Positions 1 through 13,716 of a stretch of 64,000 nucleotides of DNA are shown here, piece after piece. The stretch is from Symbiodinium microadriaticum. Lineage: Eukaryota > Sar > Dinophyceae > Suessiales > Symbiodiniaceae. Every line of letters starts with the position of its first letter. Within the stretch, counting starts at the first letter, position 1. The stretch is taken from the NCBI GenBank assembly GCA_001939145.1, contig LSRX01000502.1:348021-412020 (forward strand). The letters run 5' to 3'. The notes beneath the pieces were generated by a model. It saw only the letters and a list, made by a program, of their open reading frames with translations. It was not told the origin of the DNA and ran no database searches. The position numbers and the translations under genes were made by a program.

Positions 1-3000
1 TCGGAGTCGCGCCCTTGGATCAAACGTTGACCTGTGTGGCGGGAAGGGCGTGCCCATCCTCGTGGTCTTTCGGAGTCTCGGGGATCTCCTGGTCTTCAAC
101 TTTCGGTACGGCGATAGCTCTAGAGACCTGTGGAGCGGAGAGGGCACTTGCCCCACCAAGAATGCAGAGCAACATCACCGGAGTTGAGATCCTTGAGAGA
201 TCAGCTTCTGGGAAGTGGAGGCTCTGTTGGTGTGCCTCCGGTCTGACGAACGACTCAGCGTCAAACCAAAGCGTATGTGAAACCATGCTGGACTACATTG
301 TCGACATCGGGGAGCTGTCGATCCTGGGCCCGCTGCCAACGAGCGGTCACACCTGTGTGAGCGGCCTTCCTTGCCTCGCAGATGGCCTCCTGGGCTTGGA
401 TTTATCCCCCAACGACTCGTTCGTGATACTTTCAACTTGCGGGACCGAGACCACGCCGACGCGCTTTCCGAATGCTGCGTTTGCTACGTTTGATTCCGCG
501 ACGGGCACGCTCCACTGGGACGGAAACGGCTCTTTCACGGCCTTGACTGCTGCAGGTGGACAGTATCGTCTCTGTTGGTGTCACCCTGTGTCCGCTGTTG
601 ACTGCCTGGCGTCTGTTGACTTCAGATATGATGTCGGAAGCTTTACAATCTTGGGTCCGGCGCCCTTGGAGCAGCATAGAACTTGCATAAGCGGAGCGGC
701 GTGTACGCTGGAGGGACTCACAGGTAACTTGCTGTCAGATGCAGATGCAGCGATGGTGATGCAGAGCTGTGGCTCCAAGAATGGTGCTGGCATTGGCTTT
801 CCAGCCTCGGGGCTTGGAAATTCTTCTTTGATCCTGACACCCAGCGGTGGCTCATACCGAATTTGTTGGTGCACTCCACCTGCCAGAGCGTTTGTCGCTG
901 GTTTGCCTTCCTTTGCCTGGCAGGACAGGGATGGCTGCAACCTGGCAGAAGACTTTCTGGTCGATATTGGCGCTTTCACTATTCTGGGCCCTCTCCGTGA
1001 CCATGCGAGGACCTGTGTCGCCGGCGCGATTTGCAGTAGCGCCATCCAAGGGCTCGGTCTTTCGTTGGATTACCGCTTGCAGATTCTTGACACTTGCTCG
1101 GGATCGGGGCAGGTAGCAGAAGTCGAGACAAGAAACAACATGGCGCCTTTGTGGTTTGACAAGATCTCATCTGCGGGTGGAGCCTATCGACTTTGCTGGT
1201 GTGCCCTCCAGGCTTGCAATGAGATGGTGGACATAGGGACCGTCTTCCTCCTTGGAGTAACACCGCTACAGCAGGACAGGACTTGTGTCGCGGGCCAAGC
1301 TTGCAGGATCGATGGAGTGTCTAGCTATGGAGAACTAGATGCTAGCCATCTGATGATCCTACAGACTTGCAATGTTTTTGGTGGGCTTGGCATTGCAGAC
1401 GTGCATGCCGCAGCAGACAGTGCGGTGGCACACGGCAATTTCAGCAACGCTTCTGGAGAGATGCCGGCTGTCCAAAGCAAAGCCTGGTTCCTGGATGAGG
1501 TGACTTTACCTGGTGGGGGCTACCGCCTGTGCTGGTGTGGATCCATGGCTGCCACGGGTGCAGCGAACGACACGGGCGGCCCTGGCAATCTGACGGCTTC
1601 TGACTGCAGGGTGATTCCAGGGTCTCAGGTGGACTTCGGGGAACTCTTGGTAGTTGGTCCGTCCAACATTGTTGAGGTGACCTGCGTGAGTGGACAAGCC
1701 TGCGTCGTGGATGGGCTGCTCGGTCAGCACCTCTCGACAGGCGACTTCATCACCATTCTGGATACTTGCGGTGTGCCGAGTCCAGATCTCGATGGCTTCC
1801 CCCAGAACGGCTTGGCAGTGAGCATTGCTGCAAGTGGCAGCGCAGCAAATTGGGGTCTTCAGACTCCACTTACGGGCCAAGGAGGGTCCTACAGGTTGTG
1901 CTGGTGTGCGGCCGGCTTTTCATGCTCCAGCTCCGAAGACTTTGCTGTCGAAGTGGGATCGCTTTCCTTGCGGGGGCCCATCCCTCTTGGCCAGGACAGA
2001 ACCTGTGTGGCCGGTTTCAGCTGCAACATTGCATTCGATGGGATGGACATGAGCCCATACGTAGTGGAGGCAGTCAGCTCCGTTCGCCTCGCACTCCTCC
2101 CTTCAAACGTGCTCTCTGCGGGACTCGCGGTTGTGGATGTGCACTACACGAGTACTTCCGCAGATTTGCATGCTCCGAACATGAGTGATGTCAGCTTGGC
2201 AGCCTCCTGCAGCATGACGAGTACGGGCTCCTTTCTGTCTGCAGGGCAAGCGTTGCTTTGGTATTCGTGCTCCTGGCAGCCGGCAGTTACTGCCTCTCAG
2301 TGGTTTGTTTCGTTACATTCTGACGCAACACTGCAGATATTTGAGGTTCAGTTCCTGGGCCGAAAGGGATGGACCACAATTTCTGACGCCGTCGGTGTCC
2401 ATGGGGATGCAGGCAAGTTGTCGGATGGACTCCTTTCAGATTGGGTGCTGGCAGGCTCCGGGCATCCTATTCAGCTCACTTTCACAGCTTTACAGCCAGA
2501 CACCATAGTCATTGCAGACACCTGCGCCACGACCTCGTCAGCTTGGGGTCCTGTTCCTCTCAGTCCATATGCCGCGGACGTTTTGACCGTCCAGGGTGGG
2601 CGGTATAGAATGTGTTGGTGTGCGCGGGGTTTCAGGTGCAGCTTCAAGGAAGACTTTTCCGTCAATGCGGGACTGTTGACCGTCGTCGGTCCCAAGACCG
2701 TGCACAACACTTGCATTGGAGGGCACTCCTGCTCTGTGGAACTTGACGGTCAGTATCTATCCGATCACAATCAGATTTTAGTCCTCCACACATGTGCAGT
2801 GGAAGATGCAAATGCTTGGAAGCTGACTGACCTGGGTACCTGGCACCATCTTTCCAGCAGCGGAGCAACCCTTTCCAGCAAAGCTGCTGTCACATCATCC
2901 GCAGGGTCATACAAGCTTTGTTGGTGTAGCGGCTTCTCAGCGTGCGAGACTGCATCTGACTTCTCTGTCGAGGCAGGCGAGCTTTGGGTACTTGGAGTAG

Positions 3001-6000
3001 CACCTCTTTTCCAAGCCCACACTTGCATCAGTGGTCAGACCTGTGTCGTTGATCACCTGACTGGTTTGGGCTTGTCGAAGGATCAGGTCATGATCCTAGA
3101 CACTTGCGGTACGCAAGCCTTACTGTACAGGGGCCTTGATGCCAGTGAGCTTGTCAACGGAAGCAGCACCATCCTTACCTGGACAAATGAGTTGACAGTG
3201 CCGGGTGGTCAATACAGGCTGTGTTGGTGCAGCACCCAATATGCACAAGATGCCTGTGCCACTGCATCAGATTATCAGGTTGACTTTGGCCAGTTCACCA
3301 TCCTCGGACCCTCGCCACTGCAGCAAACGTGGACATGCATCGCTGGTCAATCATGTCGGATTGATGGCAGCACTGGTTTTGGAACTGGGCTTCCAACTGA
3401 GATTGTGATCATGGACACATGCGGTGCCCCGGACAGCCAGATCGTGTTCCACAGTGCACCTGTCGGGGGCTTGTCCAGCTCGTGGGAAAACTCACTGTTG
3501 TCCATTCCTGCTGCTTCCTACCGTCTTTGCTGGTGTGCAATCGCATCATATCCGTGTATGCTGGCCGAGAGTTACAGGGTGGACTTTGGCCGGTTGCTGG
3601 TGCTTGGCCCTTCCCCGCTAATGCAAGATCGAACATGCGTGTCTGGCAGCAGGTGCGAAGTTGATGGTTTCCTGGGCATAGGCTTGTCCAGCTCAGATCT
3701 TGTGGTTATTCAGGACACATGTGCAGACCACCGTTCGCGAATAGGCCTGCCAGCAGGTGGGTCCCTGATTTCGCTGATGCCAGCAGCTGGGAGCTCATAT
3801 GTGTCGGCGGAGAGTGTCAGGAGCAGTAACGGCACCGTGATGTTCAACACTCTCACGGCAGCAGCAGGCCAGTACAGGCTTTGCTGGACGAGCTGGATGG
3901 CCCTTCAGGTTGACATGTTTGGTAACAGCAGCGAAAATTTCAGTATCGAGGAAGCAGTGAATTTCCTGGGCGGCTGCAATGACACACTTGGCGGGAACAG
4001 GACTTGTGCACTACCTCAGATGCCTGGCCGTTTGATTCTACCTACAGGCATGATTGACATTGGAAGGCTCACGCTGATGGGTCCCAGTCCCCTGGATCAG
4101 ATGCACACGTGCGTCAGTGGACAACGCTGCAGTTTCGGCGGCATCACCGGGTTGCATTTGGATGTTGGGGACCAGGTTGCGGTGATGGACACCTGTGGAC
4201 TGCCAGGCAGAATGGACGAGTCATCTCCGGTTCGGTCCTTTGCTTCCTGGGTCGACTTCGGAGCCACTACGCTTCCCGGTGCCACTTACCGGCTTTGTTG
4301 GTGCAGCGCAGCAGCAGGCTGCAGCTCAGCGGAAGACTTTCTCGTGGACTTTGGCAGGCTGTCCGTACTTGGCCCCGCGCAGTCACAGCAATTCACTTGC
4401 GTGTCGGGGCGCCTCTGCACCTTGAAAGGCTTGCTGGGAAGAAGCTTCTCCAGCCTGGATCGCTTGGCGATTTTTGACACCTGTGGCGGCGGCAGCGGCA
4501 GCCTGCCTCCGATCCAAGGAGGGCCAACACCCCTGGTGCCACGAATTCCTTCAGACGGCACGGGAATGTCGACCTCAAGTGGGGCTGCAGTTCAGTGGGA
4601 TGGGAAATTCACTGCATTTGGTGGATCATATCGCTTGTGCTGGTGTGCTGGATCTCCAACAGGTGCCTTTGACAACCCAGCCCAGGATGCCTCAGACTTA
4701 GACGCCCTTTGGAGTGGGGTTGCTGGGGTACCAAGCCTTTCGAACGCAAGCAATCTCTCCAGTCGCCGACTCGCCTCCATGGTATTTACCAACTCGAGCA
4801 ATGTCTCCAACTTGACGGATCCGGGCTTCCTCTGTCAGCAGGCCTCGCAGTTCCGGGTGGATGTTGGAGAGCTGCTGCTGATCGGGCCCTCGCGGCTTCC
4901 AGCGGCCACCTGCGTCAGCGGCCAGACTTGTGTGATCGATGTTGTCGCGCAGCCTTCAGAAGATTTCATTCTAATGGACACCTGTGGTGAGTCTCTCTCA
5001 AGCCTTGGAGGACCGGCTGTGAGCTCTTCCGTGGTGTCTTGGGGCCCAGAAGTGCTTGTAGGCGCTGGTGGAACCTATCGACTGTGTTGGTGCTGGAAAG
5101 ATGCTGCCGTGAATACCAACTCCTCCAATGCCACTGGAGGCTCATCACAAGTTTCAGCTCCTGGCATTCGAGTCGACGCGAATGCATCAAACACATCAAA
5201 CATGTCGCGGGCGCATGAGCCATGTCGGCAGATGCAAGACTATGCGGTTGAAGTAGGGCCAGTGCTTCTGCTGGGTCCATCGCCACTGCATCAAGATCGA
5301 ACTTGCGTCAGTGGGCATACCTGCGCAGTGGAAGGCATAGTTGGCACTGAGCTGGAAGATCTTCTGGTTCAAGACACTTGTGGCAGTCCCGCCTCTTTGA
5401 CGTTGCCTGTGAACTACAGCTCCGTCGATCATCGATGGGAGCTACCAGTTCTGACGCAGCAAGGTGGCACATACAGGCTTTGCTGGTGCTCGGGGATTTT
5501 CTCATGCCGCCTGGAAGACTTCCGTGTTGATTTTGGCACCTTGCACTTGCTTGGTCCGTTGCCTCTATCTCAGCACCGGACCTGCATTAGTGGATGTCCT
5601 TGTACTGTGGACAGACTCGAGGTTTATCCGCCAGAGCTCGCAGGAATGTCTCTTCAAGTTCAACAAGCGTGCGCATCCATGCAACTTCTGGACGGATTCC
5701 CGACCGATGCAGCTGGGATAGACACGTCCACACGTTCTGCAACTTGGTCAGAGATCACGGCTTCCGGTGGCATCTACAGCTTGTGTTGGCATGTGGAGCC
5801 TGATGCAGGGTTCACAAATTTCACTGGAAATGGTTCGCTGCAACAGCCGGGAAATGAGAACCATAGCCTTCGAAATAGCCTGCCTGAAGACCACTCGGTG
5901 TTCATGGGCCAGCTCCTTCTCATTGGCCCGGCCCGGGATCATGCAGTGACATGCATCAGCGGAGGCCGCTGTGCTGTGAGGGTTCGTGGACTTCATCTCT

Positions 6001-9000
6001 CCGACTCAGACTTCATGGCAGTTCTGGACACCTGTGGTGTCAGCACATCCTCCCAGAAGCTCGCCGCAGTACAGCAGTTGGAATTCACAGGCGCGCAGGC
6101 CGTGCTTGTGGATTGGCCCAGCACCTCCATGAAAATTGATGGTGGCCAATATCGCATGTGCTGGTGCTCCGGGCTAGCCGGGGTGCAAACAGCCTGGGCC
6201 AACATCTCCAACACATCGCAGCCCTCACCCTGCGACTCGGCTCAGTCCTTCCGGGTAGATGCTGGAAGCCTCTCTCTTCGCGGCCCGAGACCCGTTCTTC
6301 GGACGTGTCTTGTGGGAAGGCCATGTCTTCTCACAGGCCTGGATGGCTTTGCTTTGAGTCCGTCAGACCAGCTGCTGCTTCTGGAGACTTGTGGCAGTCC
6401 TCGAGTTGCCGATGGCGGTCTCTCAAAGAGCCTCCGCGAGGAGATGTCTGTCGTGTTCACAATCACTCGGGCCGGCAGCTACCGCCTGTGCTGGTGTGGT
6501 GCAAAGCCTTGGAGCCCGAACACGACGGCATGCTCAAGCCCATTCGAGTTCACGGTGGATGCCGGCGAAGTTTCGGTGTTGGGACCACTGCCGTCACAGT
6601 TCAGGACTTGCGTGAGTGGATTGCGCTGCGCCTTGGAGGGTCTGCTCGGCACTGGACTTGACGAAGACGATCGTGTGCTGGTAATGGACACCTGCGGCAG
6701 TCCCAACGTGGTACCCCTGTTTCCAGCAGCAGGTCTTTCTCACGAAGTTGGTAGCAGTGGGGCTTACGTGTCCTGGGGGAATGCCGTGGTCACCTCTAAG
6801 GGAGGAGCATACAGACTGTGCTGGTGTAGTCGAGACTTGAACACCAGCTATTCGGAAAATGCGTCTGACCCAGAATGTAGCGTGCCGAGTGCGTTTGGAG
6901 TCGACTTCGGCACGCTTGTGCTGCGCGGACCTTCAGAGCTTGCGAAGCCACTTTACTGCATCTTGGGTGATGATTGCGTCATGCAACCTGTTTCTGGCAT
7001 GTACACCAGCGAATTGGATTGGGTTCGTGTGCTGGACACATGCGGCATTGATGCACAGCAGCCTGCATACCAAGCGGACATCTCGCTGCAAGTCCTGTCT
7101 TTGGCACATGCGAGATCAAATGTCAGTGCTGATGTCAACGTGACTGATGGCCAAGTGCTTGGAGTCAAGAACCGCTCAAGCGTGATGATTCCAGCTGCGG
7201 GCGTTCCTGCTGCCGGTGGCCAGTACCGGCTGTGTTGGTGCGGTCATGAGTCGAACTGCCTAGCCGCTTCCAGCTATCGAGTGGACTTCGGCAGCATATC
7301 ATTGACTGGGCCGTTGCAGGGACAATCTCGGACATGTGTCAGTGGTCATTCTTGCGTAGTCAGTTCCATTCTTGGATACGGCCTTTCGAAAGAGACCAGT
7401 TTCCTTGTCATGGACACTTGCGGTCAGCCTGGTGCTGTCCAGGGCGCATTCAGCAGTCCCGGAGTTTTGTCGTCTGGAGCAGCCGTGCAATGGTCGGCTG
7501 AGCCAGTAACAGGTGGATTGTACCGTCTATGCTGGTGTGGAGCTGCCATGAACTCGGCGAATGCCACACAAGGTCGATGTGATTCTAGCTGGAGCTTCAA
7601 AGTTGATTTCGGCGATTTGATGGTGCGAGGCCCGTCGCCGCTGTCGCAGACCTTCACATGCATTGCAGGACAGTCGTGTCGCTTCGACGGAGTCAGGGGT
7701 CAGGATCTGTCCTTTGCCGACCAATACTTGGTGCTGGACACTTGCAGTCCCAATAGCCTGGCCACGGATGTCCTCGCTGTTCGCATTGCATTTTCTGAGC
7801 AGCCTTTCAATTCGTCACTCCAAACTGAAGGGGTGGTGCTGGTGCCTGGTGGTCAGTACAGATTATGTAGGTGTGGACGGGCCGGCACTCAGAACTTGTC
7901 GCACCAGCTCTCTTGCAGTCTTCCGACTGACTACCTTGTGGACTTTGCAAGTGTTTCCGTGATTGGACCCTCTTCATTTGATCAGGACAAAACTTGCATT
8001 GCTGGAATGAGCTGTGCAGTTCGAAACATAGACGGCTATTATACTTCCAGCGGTGATGCACTGATGGTGGCCGACACATGTGGCCAGAGTGATGCATTGA
8101 TCCGTGGACTTTCTAGGTCTGGACTCATGCTGCCAGATGCACAGGTCAATTCGACTTTCCGGTGGCTCTTGACATCCACATCTGCACAAGGGGGTCAATA
8201 TCGTCTGTGCTGGTGTGCTGATGGCCAGGTGTGTTCAACCATGGAGCACTTCAGAGTTGATGTGGGCGCTTTTTCTCTTCTGGGGCCTGTGCCGAGCCAG
8301 CAAGCGTTCACATGCATTGCTGGTCGTGGGTGTAACATCGACCCCATTACGGGCTTTCACTTGAACGAGAACAGGCTGGTTGTGTTGGAGACCTGTGGCT
8401 CGGAGAGAGCTGTTCTACGCATCCCCAACAGTGGCTTGTCCGTGTCTTCTGGTGCAGCCAGCTGGGGCCCTTTGCCTCTGACTGCAGGGGGGCAGTACCG
8501 CCTCTGCTGGTGCGCAGACCTAGTCATGAAGCCGCTCAATGAGTCATACAACACTTCAAGAGGCTGCCGCATCTTTTCAGAGTATACTTATGACATTGGC
8601 AGCCTCAGCATTCTTGGGCCAGCGCCATTTTTGCAGAGCCGGACATGTGTTAGCGGCCAAAACTGTCAGCTTGATGGCTTCACTGGGAACGGTCTCAGCA
8701 ACCTGGACAAACTTCTGGTTTTGGACACTTGCGGTGAACCCACCTCCGTGGTGCCAAAATGGAGCTTGGCTGGTGGCAGTATGGAGACAACCAGCAGCGG
8801 CACAGCTGCGTCATGGCAAGCCATCGTGAGTGCTGCTGGTGGACAGTACCGCTTGTGCTGGTGTGCGACCATGCCCATCAATGACACACTCGCCGGCCAG
8901 TCTTGCACACATGCTGGAGATTTTGCCGTGGACATGGGTGCCATGTGGCTGCTGGGTCCGACACCGTTGTTGCAAGACCGGACGTGCATCAGCGGGCAGA

Positions 9001-12000
9001 CTTGCTCATCGAGGGGCATGGTGGCTACGACAGGTGGTGGTGTGTTTTTGTCTGGTCGAGTCCACGTGCTTGACACATGTGGACAGGTCGGATTCTTGGA
9101 AAGGTTTCCAGCAGGTGGACTCAGTGATGAGGTGCGGCCTCTGGAAGGCATTGTGACCTCACCACTTGCTGGAGACCTGCTGGACGCTCGTGGCATGTCC
9201 ATTGTCAGCTGGACCTCTGAAGCCTTGACAGTCTCAGCAGGCCAGTATCGTCTGTGCTGGTGTGCCCTCCTTCCGGCTCCAACGAATATCTCGGGCTGCA
9301 TCTTGACATCCGAATTCAGCGTCGACTTCGGAACCCTTCACTTGTACGGCCCACTCCCTGGCCATCGCCGCACATGTGTCAGCGGATACACCTGCTCATT
9401 CGGCGGCATTGCCGGCTACGGCCTGAGCCAGAACGACACTATCCTTGTGATGGAGACTTGTGGCTCCAATCATGTCACAGCCCGCTTTCCGTGGAGTGGC
9501 TTTATTGACCACATCTCCGCTAGTGGGTCTCGTGTGAGCTGGGGGGAGACCCCCATATCTGCACATGGCGGTACCTATCGCCTCTGCTGGTGTAGTCAGA
9601 GTGCTTCGTGCAGGAGACCCGAAGCTTTCCCTTTTGACTTTGGTGAACTCCTGCTGGTTGGGCCTGTGCAGGTGGATCAAACATGTGTCGCCGGTCAGAC
9701 CTGTTATCTTGACGGCCTGCCGCGTGCATGGTCCGAGCTGAACTCTTACATGATTTTGGAGACATGCAGCACAGCCACTACACCTCTAAGTGTTGTCACT
9801 GCAAGTCCCGTTCTATCGGCCCAGGGCCAAGCAAACTGGGGCTCAAGCCCGCTCACGTCAGCTGACCTTCAGGCAGGCATCTACCAGCTGTGCTGGTGCG
9901 CTCCACTGCCCTCTGTGAATTCTACGCATTTGAATCGCTCCGAGGACAATCTGACAGGTCCGTGTCGCCTGTCTTTGCAGCACCAGGTTACTGTTGGCAC
10001 GCTGATGATGATTGGTGCGAGCGCAGAGCAGCAAAGAACCTGTGTCAGTGGGTTAACTTGCGTGATTGATAGCATTGAGGGCTACCATCTATCAATGTAT
10101 GACAGAGTGCTCATCATGGAGACCTGCGGCACTCAAGTACCGACTGGCTTTTCTTGGACAGCACAAGCCAGCAACGCATCGGCGGGAAGGCTAAGCTTTT
10201 CGTGGGGTGCCGTCCATATCACACCTCAAGGAGGCTCCTACCGCTTGTGCTGGTGTGGTGCATCTATGGCTTGTAGCCAGGTGCGGGAGTTTAGGGCAGA
10301 CTTTGGGCAATTAAGCGTCCTTGGACCTGCACCCTTCCTTCAGCATCAGACGTGTGTGTCGGGGCACCTCTGCCGCCTCTCCTCTGGCATAGAGCATGCA
10401 AATAACAGTGACATCGTTGGACTGCGCTATGCCGTGTTGGCACTGGACACTTGCGGTGGAGTTTCTGTTCCTCAAGGCTTTCCGCTGCATTGGACCAGCA
10501 ACAGCAGCTCGAATGCAACAGCTGACAGTCTCTTGAGTGCATCGATGCAGGAGATCGCAACAGCTCCTGGCGGCACATATCGCCTTTGCTGGTGCGGCAT
10601 ACCTGAAACAGGCACAGGCTGCAGATTGCCGGCAGACTTCCGAGTTCATGTTGGAGAGTTGACCATGATTGGTCCTCGGCTTGGCTCCCATACATGCATC
10701 AGCGGTCGCCTTTGCAGTCTCGAAGACTTGCACCTCAGTGGCTCCCACATGTACATGGCCTTGGACACATGTGGTGAAGCAGTGTGGGCTTGGCCTTCGG
10801 GTTATGCAGGATTAGTCAAACCCGGAATCGCAATCCCGGAGGAAACCGCCACATTGGCTGGGCAGTACCAGCTTTGTTGGTGTGCCAACTTGCGCGTCGT
10901 GAACGCAAGCGCGACTGAAAGTCCAAATGCGAGCTTCCCATGCCAACGCGCAGAGGACTTCGCGTCTTCCTCTGGCACATTCACCATCGTTGGTCCTGCC
11001 CCCTTGCATCAGCAACGAACATGCATAAGCGGACAGACTTGTGTCCTCGACGGCCTGACTGGTTTAGGCCTATCAAATTTTGATTTGCTGGCTGTGCAAG
11101 ATACGTGTGGCCTTGCATCAGCTCCTTCAAGATTCCCTGCAGCAGCCGAGCTTCAAGTACTGCCAGGCCTCACTGCGCGAGTTGCTTGGGAGGATCCAAG
11201 GCCCTCGTCTGCTGGAGGTAAGTATCGGCTTTGCTGGACTCGACTTGATGCGAACTCCAGCAATTCCTCCATGCCGGCAGTCTCCTTCAACGTTGACATT
11301 GGTGAGTTACTCTTGCTCGGCCCGTCTCCTTTGGAGCAGTCCGCCACTTGCGTGAGCGGTCAGAGTTGTGTTCTTGATGTGCTCAGTGGGTATGGCTTGG
11401 ATTCGGGCGGGCATCTTATGCTTGCTGACACATGCGGAGTTCAAGGGGAAGACAGCCTAAGACTCCCAAGTGATGGGCTGACATCTTGGGGTGCGAACGA
11501 AACTACAGTCTCCTGGTCCCAAGCCTTTACAGCTGCCGGGCAGTCCTACAAGCTTTGTTGGTGCGCAGTGGGACTTTCTTGCAGTTCCATCAATCACTTC
11601 ATCGACGTAGGCGTCCTAAGCCTAATTGGACCTGCGCCTCTCAGCCAGGGCCGGACCTGCATTTCTGGGAGCTCCTGCAGCTTCGCGTTGGACTTGGAGC
11701 CCTTCCGAGGTAGCAACGCCACCGGCCAGAGCCAGGTACTGATCTCAGCCACCTGCGGTGCAGCAGCAGACGTGGTGCCAGCGCAGTTCCTCGGGCCCTT
11801 GGGCTCAGCATCCTGGCCCTCGCTTGTCCTTCCAGGTGGTGAGTATCGCCTGTGCTGGTGTGCGCAAGATGCTTGTGAGATCTCCGAGTTCTTCCGGGTG
11901 GATCTGGGCAGGTTCCTGGTGATCGGTCCCAGTCAGCATTATCAAGCGACTTGCCTGGCTGGGCAGACATGTCAGATGTACATCCCAGTAGCAGGTGGCT

Positions 12001-13716
12001 CGGACTTTGACCGCTTGCTGCTAGCAGAAACTTGTGGAGCGATCCGAAGCAAGAGAAGGCAGCCCTTCCCCATGATACCAGAGGTTCACAGATCCGCGCC
12101 AGACGTCCTGTCCGTCAGCTGGGGCACAGCAGCCCTTGTGCAGTCAGGTGGTGAGTACCAACTTTGCTGGTGTGGGCATTCATGTAGCGATACATCCAGT
12201 TTCGTCTCCACAGCGGGCAGCCTGTACTTGCGCGGCCCTGCACCCTTGCAGCAGCAGTTCACATGCCTCGCGGGTCAAAGCTGCTCCTTGGAGACCTTGT
12301 CCGGCTATGGCATGTCTAATGCTGGAGTCTTGCGTCTCATGGACACTTGTGGAATCGCCTCCACGACGTTGCGGTTTGCACCGGGCGAGCCCCAGGGGCT
12401 TATCAGTGACTATGTTCCTCTCGCAGGTGGAAGCTATCGGCTCTGTTGGTGTGCGCTTCTTGCGAGCACTAATACTTCTGGTTGTGACTTGCCTTCGTCT
12501 TTCTTAACTGATGCTGGCACAGTGCACATAATTGGTCCAGCGCCATTGCAGCAACAGTACACTTGCGTCAGTGGCCAGACCTGTACACTGCGGGGGCTTC
12601 AGGGTTCCTCCCTGCAGCAAAGTGATTCCGTCGCAGTTTTGGACACGTGTGGAAGCCTTGAAGCGTGGCCGCTCAATCTTGTTAAGGTGTTGAACTTGCA
12701 GCCTGATGCCTTGACCGTCAGCTGGGAAGACGCCCTCTCCACACCGGGGGGTCAATACAGACTCTGCTGGTGTGCCACCGGTGCACTGTGCCAAGATGCA
12801 AGCTCTCTGCGAGTGGATTTCGGAAGTCTGACCTTGATCGGACCCGAGCAACTGTTCATGGACCGCACATGCATCAGTGGCCGAACATGTTCGTTCGACG
12901 GGCTAATCAGTGGCTCAGGGCTGCTTGTTCTGGATACCTGTGGCTTGCCATCGGTGGGCAAGAGATGGGATGGAACCCCAACAAGAATGCCACATTTCAT
13001 GAGCCAGCTGGAGCACATGGAGATCGAGGGCGAGCGAGTGACTTGGGGCAACCTGCAGTTCAGCGCGGCTGGCGGAGCATTTCGTCTGTGTTGGTGCGCA
13101 AGCAACAGCACATGCCTCGTACCCGAGGACTTTCAGCTGGACATCGGCCAGCTCTTGTTGATTGGTCCAAGCTTTGGACACTCGCAGTCCTGTATTTCGG
13201 GACAGGTTTGTTCCATATCTCGTGTCAAAGGGTGGCAATTGTCCGAGTCCGACAGGATCATGGTTCTGGACACATGCGCGCAACCTGGAAATGCGACGCA
13301 GATTCCTGCGGCTATTGCAGGCTTCGCAGCCGATGGTATGAGTTGGTCTGCCGTCCAAGAACTCAATTTGACGGATGAAATGCGTGGCTCCACTTACGGT
13401 CCGCTAATGCGCTTTGAACTGGCTGGATACATCAGTGCACCGGGTGCAAGGTATCGGCTCTGTTGGTGTGGAGCACAGGCGGCCTGCTCTTCATCCGAGG
13501 ACTTTTACGTGGACTTCGGGGAGCTCCAACTCCTGGGACCTTCGCTTGGACAAAGCCAGACTTGCATCAGTGGACAAACGTGCTTCCTAAATAATCTCGC
13601 TGGTCACCATGTGCAAGACGGTCAAGTTGCAATTTTCGACACTTGCGGCGTTCACGGTGTGGGATTGGATGGTGCCGACCTGAGCAAGTCAGTGGTCCTA
13701 GATGCCAAGCCTGGTG
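1..13716 (+). CDS. Exon 1 (5' partial): about 39 Cys-rich repeat units plus one F5/8C-like insert
   Basis: The frame is open from base 3 (reading GVAPLDQT, the end of a GPxPLxQDR linker), so the apparent start near base 15 is not a real start. About 39 units follow, each with TCVSGQxC, GLSxxD, LDTCG, YRLCWC and VDFGxL blocks. One unit carries a discoidin-like insert at about 2056-2500. Variant units lack the second Cys of CWC near 3885 (CWT), 5790 (CWH) and 11230 (CWT), and near 7865 the motif is CRC. Linkers after CWC are rich in N-x-S/T sequons, for example around 4740-4815 and 5115-5210. After base 13716 the open frame runs on for about 100 bases, but that tail no longer resembles the repeat. 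I therefore end the exon at a GT donor in phase 1, giving [13 protein letters not shown] across the splice. Confidence 0.88.
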
